From the NCBI GenBank assembly GCA_905210995.1, contig CAJLZE010000046.1, forward strand, positions 1 through 17,735: 17,735 nt of DNA, given 5' to 3'. A program made the translations under genes and the position numbers. Positions 6,839 through 14,771 of the stretch are shown piece by piece (within the stretch, counting starts at the first letter, position 1; each line of letters opens with the position of its first letter). Source of the stretch: an uncultured Anaerotruncus sp. Its GTDB lineage: Bacteria; Bacillota; Clostridia; Oscillospirales; CAG-272. The notes beneath the pieces are model-generated. The model did not search any database. It was not told the origin of the DNA and saw nothing but the letters and a program-made list of their open reading frames with translations.

Positions 6839-7657
6839 ATGACAAAACGTGCTCTGATAATAATTTCGGTGCTTGTTATACTGCCGATAGTCGTTACGCT
6901 TGTCGCTCTCGCCTCAAGCAGTCTGCGCAACCACGTTGTCGCGGAGTGGTGCGACGACAAGGTGAGCATAACATATAAGGGTGAGACATATCACCCTGTC
7001 GGAAAGGTCGGAGAAAGACTTTTCGGCTACGGCAAATACCTTGGAAAGATCGGCAGCAGCACCTACGGCGCCCCGCTCTATACGGTCAAGGATGACACCG
7101 CGGGCTATCTCTGCTATGCCACCGACACCGACAAGCTCGTGCTGCTTTCAAAAACCGGCGAGCCGCTCGACGGGCTGCCCGACGGCAGTGCCCCGAGCGA
7201 GATAAAGCTCGGCAAAACACGTACCTCGGACGAAAGTGCCATATCCGAGCTGCGTATGCTCGACGTCATCACCGACCCCGAAAAGGTCACCGACAGAGAC
7301 GACCTGCCGATCGTTTTCAGCACAAAGAAGTACAAGGGCAAATATATAAAATATAAGATATGGGACTATTGGGGCGACTCGGCTGTCGCGCTCGACTCGG
7401 GCGTGCGGCTCTTCCACATGACCGAGACCGACAACTGGTATTATGTCACCGCCAAGGACGCAGCTCAGGCGGAAGCCGAGGAGGATGCGCGGTATTACAC
7501 ATACACGGCGCGCCCGCTTAAGGACAAAAACGCAATTGCCCTGATAGAAAAGCTCACCTTCGGAGAAAGTGCTGACACGACAGGTACCGCAGACGAAACG
7601 ACCGCACCCGACACCACCGTTTACGCCGACACAACGGCAGCGGAAGGAAACTCATGA
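6839..7657 (+). CDS. Membrane-anchored extracytoplasmic protein, function unknown
   Basis: I do not recognise this 272-residue protein. Residues 1-4 are basic and 5-27 form one hydrophobic helix (ALIIISVLVILPIVVTLVAL), which fits an uncleaved signal anchor. The rest is soluble and rich in Lys, Asp and Tyr, with an early VSITYKGETYHPVG segment and short YKGKYIKYKIW-type strands that look like a beta-rich domain. The last 30 residues are a Thr/Asp/Ala-rich low-complexity tail (TTAPDTTVYADTTAAEGNS), typical of exported linkers. Only two cysteines are present in the ectodomain (C38, C92), so a disulfide is possible. It overlaps the VanZ gene by the ATGA at 7654-7657 and shares its promoter at 6765. 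Confidence 0.8.
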   Translation: MTKRALIIISVLVILPIVVTLVALASSSLRNHVVAEWCDDKVSITYKGETYHPVGKVGERLFGYGKYLGKIGSSTYGAPLYTVKDDTAGYLCYATDTDKLVLLSKTGEPLDGLPDGSAPSEIKLGKTRTSDESAISELRMLDVITDPEKVTDRDDLPIVFSTKKYKGKYIKYKIWDYWGDSAVALDSGVRLFHMTETDNWYYVTAKDAAQAEAEEDARYYTYTARPLKDKNAIALIEKLTFGESADTTGTADETTAPDTTVYADTTAAEGNS

Positions 7658-8142
7658 GCGACACCGCCCGTGAGCGCCGCGCTCCGGCAGAGACCGCACC
7701 GCGTCCGCTGCGCATTGCCTCGGATATCCTGTTTGCCGTCTATCTTGCGGTGCTTCTGCGCCTGACCGTATTCCGCGACGGATTTTCGTTTGATAATTTC
7801 ATGCTCGGCGGGTCGCTCAATCTCACTTTTTTTGACAACCTGATCGACGTTATAAGGTGCGGAGGAGCGTATTATTTCATTCGTCTGCTGCTCGGCAACA
7901 TTGCCGCATTCGTTCCGATGGGCGCATACATCGCCTTCCGCACAAAAATGAGAATCATCACCGTTATCCTTATCGGCGCGGCGGCAAGCGCCGCGATAGA
8001 GCTTATGCAGTTCGCCTTCGACGCCGGAGTCACCGAGATAGACGACGTGATCCTCAACACCCTCGGCACCCTCGTCGGCGCCGCAGCGGTAAGGATAGCA
8101 AGTATGCCGATAACAAAAAATACAGGCACGGCACGCCGGTGA
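7654..8142 (+). CDS. VanZ family membrane protein
   Basis: This 162-residue protein has four or five hydrophobic helices and the VanZ-family signatures GNIAAFVPMG (81-90), AAIELMQF (113-120) and EIDDVILNTLGTLVG (128-142). VanZ-like proteins are membrane proteins of uncertain function; the founding member gives low-level teicoplanin resistance, but most chromosomal copies are not resistance genes. The start ATG overlaps the preceding stop in an ATGA, with AAGGAA upstream, so it is co-translated with the anchored protein at 6839. The tail after residue 150 is short and basic. The operon ends at the hairpin at 8163. A resistance role should not be assumed. Confidence 0.9.
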   Translation: MSDTARERRAPAETAPRPLRIASDILFAVYLAVLLRLTVFRDGFSFDNFMLGGSLNLTFFDNLIDVIRCGGAYYFIRLLLGNIAAFVPMGAYIAFRTKMRIITVILIGAAASAAIELMQFAFDAGVTEIDDVILNTLGTLVGAAAVRIASMPITKNTGTARR

Positions 8143-8162
8143 TCCTGCCTCAAGACCTCAAA

Positions 8163-8196
8163 AAAGCGGCTGACGCATAAATGCGTCAGCCGCTTT
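8163..8196. terminator. Terminator between convergent operons
   Basis: A 15-bp perfect stem (8163-8177 with 8182-8196) closes a TAAA loop. Read on the minus strand it is followed by a run of six T (complement of 8160-8165), a canonical terminator for the radical-SAM operon. On the plus strand it is followed only by TTTCCG, so it is weaker for the vanZ operon. Confidence 0.88.
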
Positions 8197-8207
8197 CCGT
8201 TACCGAC

Positions 8208-8927
8208 TTATCTGAAAATTTTTCCTTCACCGTCGTACACCGCGCGGCGGACTATCGAATAGTCGGCGCCCTCCGACGAACGGCGTGCCCGCGCACCGAA
8301 GCGTGCAAGTATCACGCTCACGAGGAGCTCGGGGCTGAGATTTTCGGCGCTTCCGGCAGCAAGCCGTGTGTCTATCACAAGGCATCCGTCGCCGTGAGCG
8401 ATTTTTACAGAGCGGATGAGCGGCGCGATATCGACCTCAGCCTCACCCGATTTTGTCTTTTTTGTCGTCATTATCGGCTTTTCGGCAAGAAAGTCGGCAA
8501 GCTCGCGCTCTGTCACCGAGCCTGCGCCCGGCAGACGTAGCGTTATCGTATAATCCGCCGATGCGATGCCCGCAAATTTCTCCGCCGCGGGATAGCATGA
8601 GGTGAACTCCACACCCGGCACGGTCGCGCGCCGCATACGGCGCAGCACCTCGTCGCACGGCATGTCCCCCTCAAGGCGTATGTCCATAAGCTCGCACTCG
8701 CTTGCGCAGCCGAGCGGAAGCGGCAGCGCGAACACAAGCTTTGCGTGCGGGTTGAAACCCTGCGTATACCACAGCGGCAGGTCGGCACGCGCAAGGATCC
8801 GCATCATCGTGCGCTGAAGATCAAGGTGCGAGGTGAATATTATCGGGCCGTGCTTTGTAAAGCCGAGCCTCACCACGCGCGGCTCTGCCGCCGCGGTCTT
8901 TTCGTTTCTTTCTGTATTTCCGTTCAT
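8208..8927 (-). CDS. TIGR03936/DUF2344 family radical-SAM-linked protein
   Basis: This 239-residue protein belongs to the family usually encoded directly after a TIGR03960 radical SAM enzyme, as here. The family hallmark is the N-terminal block RLGFTKHGPIIFTSHLDLQR (about 20-39) followed by a YTQGFNPHAKLVFALPLPLG segment. I chose the ATG at 8927 because it overlaps the upstream stop in an ATGA, giving a start just ahead of the conserved region. The biochemical role is not established; strict pairing suggests it is a partner or second domain of the radical SAM enzyme, and the two are fused in some bacteria. It is the last gene before the terminator at 8163. Confidence 0.9.
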   Translation of the reverse strand: MNGNTERNEKTAAAEPRVVRLGFTKHGPIIFTSHLDLQRTMMRILARADLPLWYTQGFNPHAKLVFALPLPLGCASECELMDIRLEGDMPCDEVLRRMRRATVPGVEFTSCYPAAEKFAGIASADYTITLRLPGAGSVTERELADFLAEKPIMTTKKTKSGEAEVDIAPLIRSVKIAHGDGCLVIDTRLAAGSAENLSPELLVSVILARFGARARRSSEGADYSIVRRAVYDGEGKIFR

Positions 8928-10777
8928 TTGTTGAGACTCGGACAAACTGCCCTCTCCCCTCCAAGTCTGTTTGCGCCGCAGCCGGAGCAATGCTCACGGC
9001 AGCTCGGCGTTGTAACGCCCGCGTGCGCTTTGTCGTGCTCGCGGATAAGGAATTCCTTCGTCACGCCGCAGTCGATAACATCCCACGGCAGCACCTCGCT
9101 CGTGTCGCGGCGGCGGTTTGCGTAAAATGCTGGATCTATACCGGAGCGCTCGAACAGGCTCATCCACCTGTCATAATCAAAAAACTCGTCCCACGCATCA
9201 AAATGGAAGCCCTCACGGCAGGCGAGTTCAAGTGCCGCGCCTATTCGGCGGTCACCGAGTGCCAATACAGCCTCGATGCGGGAAACGCCCGAGTCGTGAC
9301 AGGAGATTTTTATTTTGCGGTCGGTGATCTTAGAGCGGATGAAGAGCCGCTTCTCCTCAAGCTCCTCGCGCGTGCTCTGCGGCTCCCACTGGAAGGGAGT
9401 GAACGGCTTCGGCACAAAGCAGGAAACGCTGACCGTCACCTGCGGCTGGCGGCGCTTGTTGTGCTCCGGCGTGGCGTAATATTTTTCAATTACCGCCTTG
9501 CCGAGCGCGGCGATCCCCGCAAGATCGTCCTCGGTCTCGGTGGGCAGACCGTCCATAAAGTATAGCTTGACCTGCTCTTTGCCCGCCGCAAACGCGATGC
9601 CCGCTGCGTTCATGAGGTTTTCCTCTGTAACATTCTTGTTTATAACGTCGCGCAGACGCTGCGTTCCCGCCTCGGGCGCAAATGTGATCGAAGATGCTCT
9701 CACCGATGCGACCTTGTCCATCAGCTCACGCGTGAAGCTGTCTATGCGCAGCGACGGCAGCGAAAGGCTGACCTTTTTGTCGTTCGTCCATGAAATGAGA
9801 CCATCGGTCAGCTCGCGCAGCTTTGTGTAGTCGGATATCGACAGCGAGCTGAGCGATATCTCCTCATACCCCGTGTATTCGTAAAGGCATTTTGCCTGAT
9901 TGCAAAGCACCTCCGGAGATTTTTCGCGCACGGGGCGGTATATCATGCCCGCTTGGCAGAAGCGGCAGCCGCGTATGCAGCCGCGGAACACTTCAAGCAT
10001 TATGCGGTCCTGTATCGTTTCGAGATAAGGCATTACGAGCTTGTCCGGGAAGAACATCGTATCAAGATCCTTTACGATGCGCTTGCGCACCGTCTTCGGC
10101 ACGTCGGGATATTTCGGCGTATACGCCTTCACCGTTCCGTCGTCGTTGTATGTAACGTCGTAAAGCGACGGCACATAAACACCCTCGATGCTTCTTGCAG
10201 CCTCGTGCAGGAACGCCTCGCGCGTATAGCTGCCGTCGTCCTTCATTTTGATATAAAGACGGACTATCTCGGGCAGCATCTCCTCACCCTCGCCTATATT
10301 GAAGAGGTCAAAAAAATCCGCTACCGGTTCGGCATTGTACGAGCAGGGACCGCCGCCTATCACGAGCGGCATATCATCGGTGCGGTCTGCTGCGCGCAGC
10401 GGCAAGCCCGCGAGATCGAGCATATTGAGGATATTGGTATAGCTCATCTCATACTGGAGGGTGAATCCGATAAAATCGAACTGCGATATCGGATCTCCGC
10501 TCTCGTGCGCCCAGAGCGGTATCTCATGCTCGCGCATCTTCTCTTCCATGTCCACCCACGGAGCGTACACACGCTCACACCAGATATCATCCTCGCGGTT
10601 TAGCACACCATAAAGGATGCGGACACCGAGGTTCGACATTCCTATCTCGTATGAATCGGGAAAGCAAAAGGCAAACCGCGCCTTTACTTTTTCTTTGTCC
10701 TTTATTATCTGACCGTATTCTCCGCCGGTATATCTGCCCGGCTTTGATACCGATCTGAGAATTGATTCGGGTATCAT
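8924..10777 (-). CDS. TIGR03960 family B12-binding-like radical SAM protein
   Basis: This 617-residue protein has an N-terminal region resembling a cobalamin-binding domain (residues about 35-170, with PDSYEIGMSNLGVRILY and VIGGGPCSYNAEPVADFFD). A radical SAM core follows, whose iron-sulfur motif CIRGCRFC places the cysteines at C267, C271 and C274. The C-terminus carries further cysteines (C593, C597, C600) in SCREHCSGCGANRLGG, a family signature. The ATG at 10777 has AAAGGA upstream. Members are conserved in Clostridia and often adjoin RNase G and the L21/L27 ribosomal genes; here they follow rlmB and a pseudo-ATPase instead. The reaction is unknown; ribosome- or RNA-linked modification is a plausible inference from context only. 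Confidence 0.93.
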   Translation of the reverse strand: MIPESILRSVSKPGRYTGGEYGQIIKDKEKVKARFAFCFPDSYEIGMSNLGVRILYGVLNREDDIWCERVYAPWVDMEEKMREHEIPLWAHESGDPISQFDFIGFTLQYEMSYTNILNMLDLAGLPLRAADRTDDMPLVIGGGPCSYNAEPVADFFDLFNIGEGEEMLPEIVRLYIKMKDDGSYTREAFLHEAARSIEGVYVPSLYDVTYNDDGTVKAYTPKYPDVPKTVRKRIVKDLDTMFFPDKLVMPYLETIQDRIMLEVFRGCIRGCRFCQAGMIYRPVREKSPEVLCNQAKCLYEYTGYEEISLSSLSISDYTKLRELTDGLISWTNDKKVSLSLPSLRIDSFTRELMDKVASVRASSITFAPEAGTQRLRDVINKNVTEENLMNAAGIAFAAGKEQVKLYFMDGLPTETEDDLAGIAALGKAVIEKYYATPEHNKRRQPQVTVSVSCFVPKPFTPFQWEPQSTREELEEKRLFIRSKITDRKIKISCHDSGVSRIEAVLALGDRRIGAALELACREGFHFDAWDEFFDYDRWMSLFERSGIDPAFYANRRRDTSEVLPWDVIDCGVTKEFLIREHDKAHAGVTTPSCREHCSGCGANRLGGERAVCPSLNK

Positions 10778-10807
10778 CTGATCCGTCCTTTTTATTTATT
10801 TACTGTT

Positions 10808-10837
10808 CGCGGGCTGACGTTTAAGCGCCAACCCGCG
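10808..10837 (-). terminator. Hairpin between pseudo-ATPase and radical SAM genes (weak terminator or processing site)
   Basis: Arms 10808-10819 and 10826-10837 form a 12-bp stem with two G-T pairs and a 6-base loop. On the minus strand it is followed by AACAGTAAATAAATAAAAA and not a T-run, so it does not fit a canonical terminator. It may partly separate, or stabilise, the mRNA between the two halves of the operon. Confidence 0.5.
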
Positions 10838-10858
10838 TGATTATTCGTGATTTTTTTG

Positions 10859-13372
10859 TCAGTTGAGCAAAAGCTTTGATGAAATGACCGCGGGAAGCAC
10901 ACAGATCACCTGGTACAGCGCCACATACGCAGAGCTCATTCCGTAAAGGATACCGAGCGCACCGAGGAATGCCGCCAGAAGAACGCTGAGGCATATCGTC
11001 CCGATGCCGATATTCATATTGAGCTTGGATGTGCGGCGAAGCTTGCCGCAGGCAGTGACCGCGCCGATAAGCACGCTCCAGTCCTCGCCGTCGGCGATAA
11101 GGCATGCATCGACCTTTTCGTCTCCGGAAGCGGCAGCGACCGCAGCCGCGTCATCGTCGGATGCCACAAGCGCCGCCTTGTTGCGTATGACTCTCACGGG
11201 GCACTTCATCTCGCCGAGCATACGCGCCATCAGCGCATCGTCGATGTTGGGGTCGTTGCTCGTCATTATCGGACGTATGCCGCGCTCTGAAAGTGCGGTA
11301 ACGGTGTCGCGGAAATCACTGTCGGCAAGATAGCTGACATAAAGCTTGAGCGCGACCTCGCCGTCAACGGCGATATACATCACGGCAGAGCCGCCGTCGG
11401 CGGCAAACGCCTCGTCGTCACTGTCAAAGGGCGCCGCTATACCGTTGGCACTCATGAACGCGTTGCCGCCGATGAGATACCTTCTGCCCTTTGCCGCGGC
11501 AACTATGCCGCCCTCGCAGACATCGAGTATTTCGGCTTCTCCCGAACCGGTCGCCTCGGCTCCCTCCGCCGCACGGCGGAAAGCACCCGCAAGGGCGCCG
11601 CCTACCTTGTCGAACACGGCTGAGGCACCGTCAAGGATACCGAAAACATCTCCGGCTACGATGCCGCCGCAAAGACCTATCTTCTTAATAACGAGCGAAC
11701 GTTGACCGAAAACATCCTCCTCGTCGAAAACCACGGCATCGGTGTCGGCATAAGCGTCGGCTTCGGTTTCATTGAGGAGCACCGCCCCAGAGCCGAGCAG
11801 GTTTCGGGTCATATCCCAGAAGGGATAGATAAGCGCCGCCATTGTGAAAACGGGCATTGCGATGAGCACCATAACGGTGAAGGTATTGAGTGAAGGGACA
11901 AACCCGCGTCCTGCCGCAAGTGCGATAAGGAACACCGCGAGCGACAGAGCGATAACGGGCGCGATAACATAATTGAGTATCCTCAGCGCGGGATTTTTGC
12001 GGTTCGTGTGCTTGAAGTAGTTTTCGGCAAACTTTCCGCGGCGCAGGCGCATGGCAGACGCGATCTTTGCGTCGTCGCGCTTGCCGCTGGCGCTGAGTGC
12101 CGTTGCAAGAGCCACGGGGTCTGCAGCCTCAAGCGTGCAGCAGCTCTCCCACGAGCTGAGCGCGTCGAACGTGCGCGACTGGCGCTTGCAGTCAAGCACA
12201 TCATAAATGACTGACAACAGAATGCAGAGCACCGCAGGGAAGTTATAGAGCGTAAAGGAATCCGGACTTACCGCCGCGAGCAGTATGTCGTAAAGCAGCA
12301 CGACCGTCACGGCTGCGGCAGAATGCGGCGTGAGCTCAAAACGGAATATCCCGAACAGCCCCGCCGTGAGCTGACGCCATGAAAGCGCCGCAGCAAGAAG
12401 CAGAAGCTGGAGCGAAACGAGGATATGCACCGTGGGAAAATCGGCTGCGCTGAGCGCACCGCCGAAATGCTTTCCGAACAGTTCAAATATAAGTATGAGA
12501 AGCGCCAGTATTCCCGTGCCGACCGCACGTATCATCAGCATGACGCTGTCACTGCGATAGGCCTTTTTAATGCTCTCCGTCTGATCCGCCGAGCGGTATT
12601 CCGCGCCGCGGTAACCGAAAGCGCACGCATAATCGGAACGCAGGTCGGTCATATGCCGCCCGAGGTCGCTCTTTGCGCCCGCGGCGGGCTTTGGCGGCAT
12701 CTCTCCGCCGTCATCGGTCCCGTAGCCGAGGGCAAGCATAAGATCGCGGTCCTCGTCGTCGATACCGACGGTGCCGTCGGGCTTCTCTGCTGCTTCGTCG
12801 ACCGAAACGTCTGTGTCGACAGCCTCATTCTCTGCGTGAGCGTCGGCGCTCACGGCATCGCCGGCAGCCTCACCGGGATCTTTCGGCTTTTCGGCTTCTT
12901 CTTCCGACCCGGTCGGGGTCTCCGACGATTTTACGGCAGCGTCCACGAGATCGACCGTCCCGGTCTCGGCGGGCGTGTCGTTTTCCGCGGCCCTGCTGAA
13001 AGCCATTACCTTTTTGAGCAGCTCGGCTCTGTCCGAAGTATCGCCGTCGCCGTCATCGGCGTTCGTTGCGGCAGCCGTGTCTTCATCCTCCGCTCCGCTC
13101 TCATCCGAGGGAGCGCCGACATCCGCATCGCTGCCGAGCACTTCGGAAAGGATATCGGAATAATCCCTATCGGATATTTCCGCCTCCGGTTCCTCAAATA
13201 CTTCGCCGAGGATATCTTCCGCGTCCTCGCTCACTCCGTCGTCAGCCTTTTTTTCGGCTGCGGCGTCGCCGTCGTCATGACGGTCGCTCTGCGCGGCGAA
13301 CAGGCTTTCAAGCAGCTCATCCGTTTCCCTGTCGGCACTGCTTTGTCCCTGGTTCTTGTTTTCTTCTGACAT
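10859..13372 (-). CDS. Degenerate P-type-ATPase-like membrane protein with acidic N-terminal region
   Basis: This 837-residue protein has two parts. Residues 1 to about 235 are acidic, Ala-rich and probably disordered. From about 275 it follows P1B-ATPase layout: four helices (about 277-300, 313-334, 350-369, 376-392), a shortened actuator-like loop (393-462), two helices (464-488, 495-516), a cytoplasmic domain (about 520-785) and two last helices (787-811, 813-834). Marker segments align but are altered: AMPVF for ACPCA in helix six, VVFDEEDVF (540s-554, D550) for VVFDKTGTL, and GIRPIMTSNDP for GIRVVMLTGDN. The GDGxND loop and TGE are not found. Transport activity is therefore unlikely although D550 is kept. 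It is 23 bases downstream of rlmB on the same strand. The frame is intact with normal codon use, so it does not look like a decayed pseudogene. Confidence 0.8.
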   Translation of the reverse strand: MSEENKNQGQSSADRETDELLESLFAAQSDRHDDGDAAAEKKADDGVSEDAEDILGEVFEEPEAEISDRDYSDILSEVLGSDADVGAPSDESGAEDEDTAAATNADDGDGDTSDRAELLKKVMAFSRAAENDTPAETGTVDLVDAAVKSSETPTGSEEEAEKPKDPGEAAGDAVSADAHAENEAVDTDVSVDEAAEKPDGTVGIDDEDRDLMLALGYGTDDGGEMPPKPAAGAKSDLGRHMTDLRSDYACAFGYRGAEYRSADQTESIKKAYRSDSVMLMIRAVGTGILALLILIFELFGKHFGGALSAADFPTVHILVSLQLLLLAAALSWRQLTAGLFGIFRFELTPHSAAAVTVVLLYDILLAAVSPDSFTLYNFPAVLCILLSVIYDVLDCKRQSRTFDALSSWESCCTLEAADPVALATALSASGKRDDAKIASAMRLRRGKFAENYFKHTNRKNPALRILNYVIAPVIALSLAVFLIALAAGRGFVPSLNTFTVMVLIAMPVFTMAALIYPFWDMTRNLLGSGAVLLNETEADAYADTDAVVFDEEDVFGQRSLVIKKIGLCGGIVAGDVFGILDGASAVFDKVGGALAGAFRRAAEGAEATGSGEAEILDVCEGGIVAAAKGRRYLIGGNAFMSANGIAAPFDSDDEAFAADGGSAVMYIAVDGEVALKLYVSYLADSDFRDTVTALSERGIRPIMTSNDPNIDDALMARMLGEMKCPVRVIRNKAALVASDDDAAAVAAASGDEKVDACLIADGEDWSVLIGAVTACGKLRRTSKLNMNIGIGTICLSVLLAAFLGALGILYGMSSAYVALYQVICVLPAVISSKLLLN

Positions 13373-13395
13373 TATGATCTACCGTACCTTTCCCC

Positions 13396-14232
13396 TCAGT
13401 TACCGGCGTGCCTGCGGCGCGCCGCCTCGGTAAGAATCACCGCCGCGGCGGTGGATACATTCATGGAATTGACCTTGCCGTACATGGGAATGGATACGAC
13501 AAAATCGCATTTTTCACGCACAAGACGGGAAACGCCGTTCCCTTCGCTGCCGAAAACGAAAGCAGCGGGACGGTTCATATCCGTCGTATACATATTTTCG
13601 CCGCCCGCCTCGGCAGCGTAGGTCCAGACCCCGGCAGCTTTCAGCTCGTCTATCGCGGCAGCTATATTCGTGACCTTGGCTATTGCCATGTGCTCAACGG
13701 CTCCCGCCGATGCCTTTGCAGCCGTGGGGGTAAGCCCCGCGGCGCGGCGCTTGGGAATTATCACTCCGTGAACACCGGCGCACTCGGCACATCTGATGAG
13801 AGCCCCGAGATTGTAGGGATCCTCGATGCCGTCGCAGATCGCGATAAAGGGCGCCTCGCCTCTTTCGGCTGCGATCGCGAGGATATCCTCGACGGTGCAA
13901 TAGTCCTTCTCGGCTGCCATTGCCGCAACGCCCTGATGAACACCGCCGCCGCAAAGCGAATCGAGCTTTTCCTTTTCGACCTCGATTATCGGGATGCCCC
14001 TCTCGGACGCCTCGCCGACTATCAGATTGACGGAGCCCTGAAGCTCGCCCTTGCGGATAAACAGCTTATCCACCGAGCGACCCGAGCGCAGAAGCTCGCG
14101 GACCTCGTTTCTGCCGAATACCACGCCCTCCGCCGGCTCGCCGTCGATCTTGCGCGGCGGGAGCGGACTGCGGCGTCTCTCCGGACGTCTTTCTTCATTA
14201 TTGCCGTTTTTTCTTTTGTTGCCTTGATACAT
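13396..14232 (-). CDS. rlmB: TrmH/SpoU-family 23S rRNA 2'-O-methyltransferase, RlmB type
   Basis: This 278-residue protein begins with a basic tail (residues 1-28, rich in Arg and Lys). Next is an L30e-like substrate-binding domain (about 36-110, starting GVVFGRNEVRELL and including the family segment GGGVHQGVAA). A SPOUT methyltransferase domain with a trefoil knot completes it. Its three motifs are present: DGIEDPYNLGALIR (134-147), FGSEGNGVS (227-235) and NSMNVSTAAAVIL (255-267). RlmB methylates the 2'-O of a guanosine in the 23S rRNA peptidyl-transferase region using S-adenosylmethionine. Close paralogues (TrmH, tRNA Gm18 or other rRNA sites) cannot be excluded by sight. The ATG at 14232 leads the operon driven by the promoter at 14358. 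Confidence 0.9.
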   Translation of the reverse strand: MYQGNKRKNGNNEERRPERRRSPLPPRKIDGEPAEGVVFGRNEVRELLRSGRSVDKLFIRKGELQGSVNLIVGEASERGIPIIEVEKEKLDSLCGGGVHQGVAAMAAEKDYCTVEDILAIAAERGEAPFIAICDGIEDPYNLGALIRCAECAGVHGVIIPKRRAAGLTPTAAKASAGAVEHMAIAKVTNIAAAIDELKAAGVWTYAAEAGGENMYTTDMNRPAAFVFGSEGNGVSRLVREKCDFVVSIPMYGKVNSMNVSTAAAVILTEAARRRHAGN

Positions 14233-14357
14233 CCGGTAAACACAACCTTTCCGGCGGGCTTACCGCCGCGCCGGCATATGCCGAGCCTGCACTTTTGTGC
14301 GCGCTTTTGCCGACACGCCGCACGGCGGTTCGGAAAAAATCGGCACATACACATTTT

Positions 14358-14386
14358 ATTATATCATAAACGACGGGGTTTGTATA
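14358..14386 (-). promoter_or_regulatory. Extended -10 promoter for the rlmB operon
   Basis: On the minus strand the -10 is TATAAT (complement of 14358-14363), preceded by TG one base upstream (TGATATAAT, extended -10). TATACA (complement of 14381-14386) matches the -35 in four of six bases, with a 17-bp spacer. The leader to the rlmB ATG is about 120 nt, GC-rich and able to form small hairpins; no known riboswitch was recognised in it. Confidence 0.75.
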
Positions 14387-14427
14387 TACTTTTTTTGATT
14401 TTTCACCGACAAATCGCGCTTTTTGTG

Positions 14428-14518
14428 TGCAGAAAATTCTGCATGATGTAAAATAACGCTATTTTTGCAGCCATACGGCGCCGTTTTGTTGTTGCAAATC
14501 ACGTTTTTTGAAAAAACG
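14428..14518. repeat. Inverted repeats in the divergent rlmB/lysine-transporter intergenic region
   Basis: There are two short dyads: TGCAGAA-AA-TTCTGCA (14428-14443, 7-bp arms) and CGTTTTTT-G-AAAAAACG (14502-14518, 8-bp arms). Both lie between the two divergent promoters, in an AT-rich stretch that has no supported gene. They look like possible operator or intrinsically bent sites; no regulator is assigned. Confidence 0.35.
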
Positions 14519-14529
14519 CAAAAAAGGTA

Positions 14530-14558
14530 TTGCAATTGCGCGGACTTTCTGATATAAT
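14530..14558 (+). promoter_or_regulatory. Promoter of the lysine-transporter operon
   Basis: TTGCAA (-35, 14530-14535), a 17-bp spacer and TATAAT (-10, 14553-14558) with an extended TG (TGATATAAT). The expected start near 14565 lies a few bases ahead of the riboswitch P1 stem. Confidence 0.88.
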
Positions 14559-14568
14559 ACAGCACAAA

Positions 14569-14726
14569 GATAGAGGCGCGAAGATCATAAGTAGCGCACC
14601 GTAGGCTGCGGTAAGCCCGTGACGGTGTGTGAAAGGGGTCATCGCCGAAGCCGGCTCCCGCCGTGGGTGCTTTGGCTGGGCGTGCGGATAACATCCGTCC
14701 GACTGTCGCGTAAGCGGAGAGCTATC
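14569..14726 (+). promoter_or_regulatory. lysine riboswitch: Lysine riboswitch (L box) aptamer
   Basis: The hallmark sequences of the L-box aptamer appear in order: GATAGAGGCGCGAAGATC followed by ATAAGTA, then GAAAGGGG, CATCGCCGAAG, TTTGGCTGGG, ACTGTCGC and GGAGAGCTATC. The outer stem P1 is GATAG (14569-14573) with CTATC (14722-14726). The aptamer binds lysine and in Firmicutes usually turns off lysine biosynthesis or transport genes by favouring a terminator. Here it stands in front of a polar amino-acid ABC transporter and a terminator at 14772, which predicts repression by lysine and assigns lysine as the probable substrate. A clear antiterminator was not resolved by eye; a local hairpin AAACGTA/TACGTTT is present at 14743-14761. 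Confidence 0.93.
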
Positions 14727-14771
14727 GGAGAAACGATAATCAAAACGTATTTCTTACGTTTATTTGTTATT

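Noticed and set aside
7654..8142. VanZ homologue as an antibiotic-resistance determinant
   Set aside because: No vanHAX or VanRS genes are nearby. VanZ-family proteins are widespread and mostly unrelated to resistance.
12640..13372. Tandem DNA repeat or CRISPR-like array in the region encoding the acidic N-terminus
   Set aside because: The bias comes from repeated Asp/Glu/Ala codons; no fixed repeat unit or spacing was found.
12425..14451. Long plus-strand open frames opposite the pseudo-ATPase and rlmB (for example 12425-13369 and 13408-14451)
   Set aside because: They are antisense to well-supported genes, have no family-like motifs or ribosome-binding sites, and are explained by GC-rich codon use.
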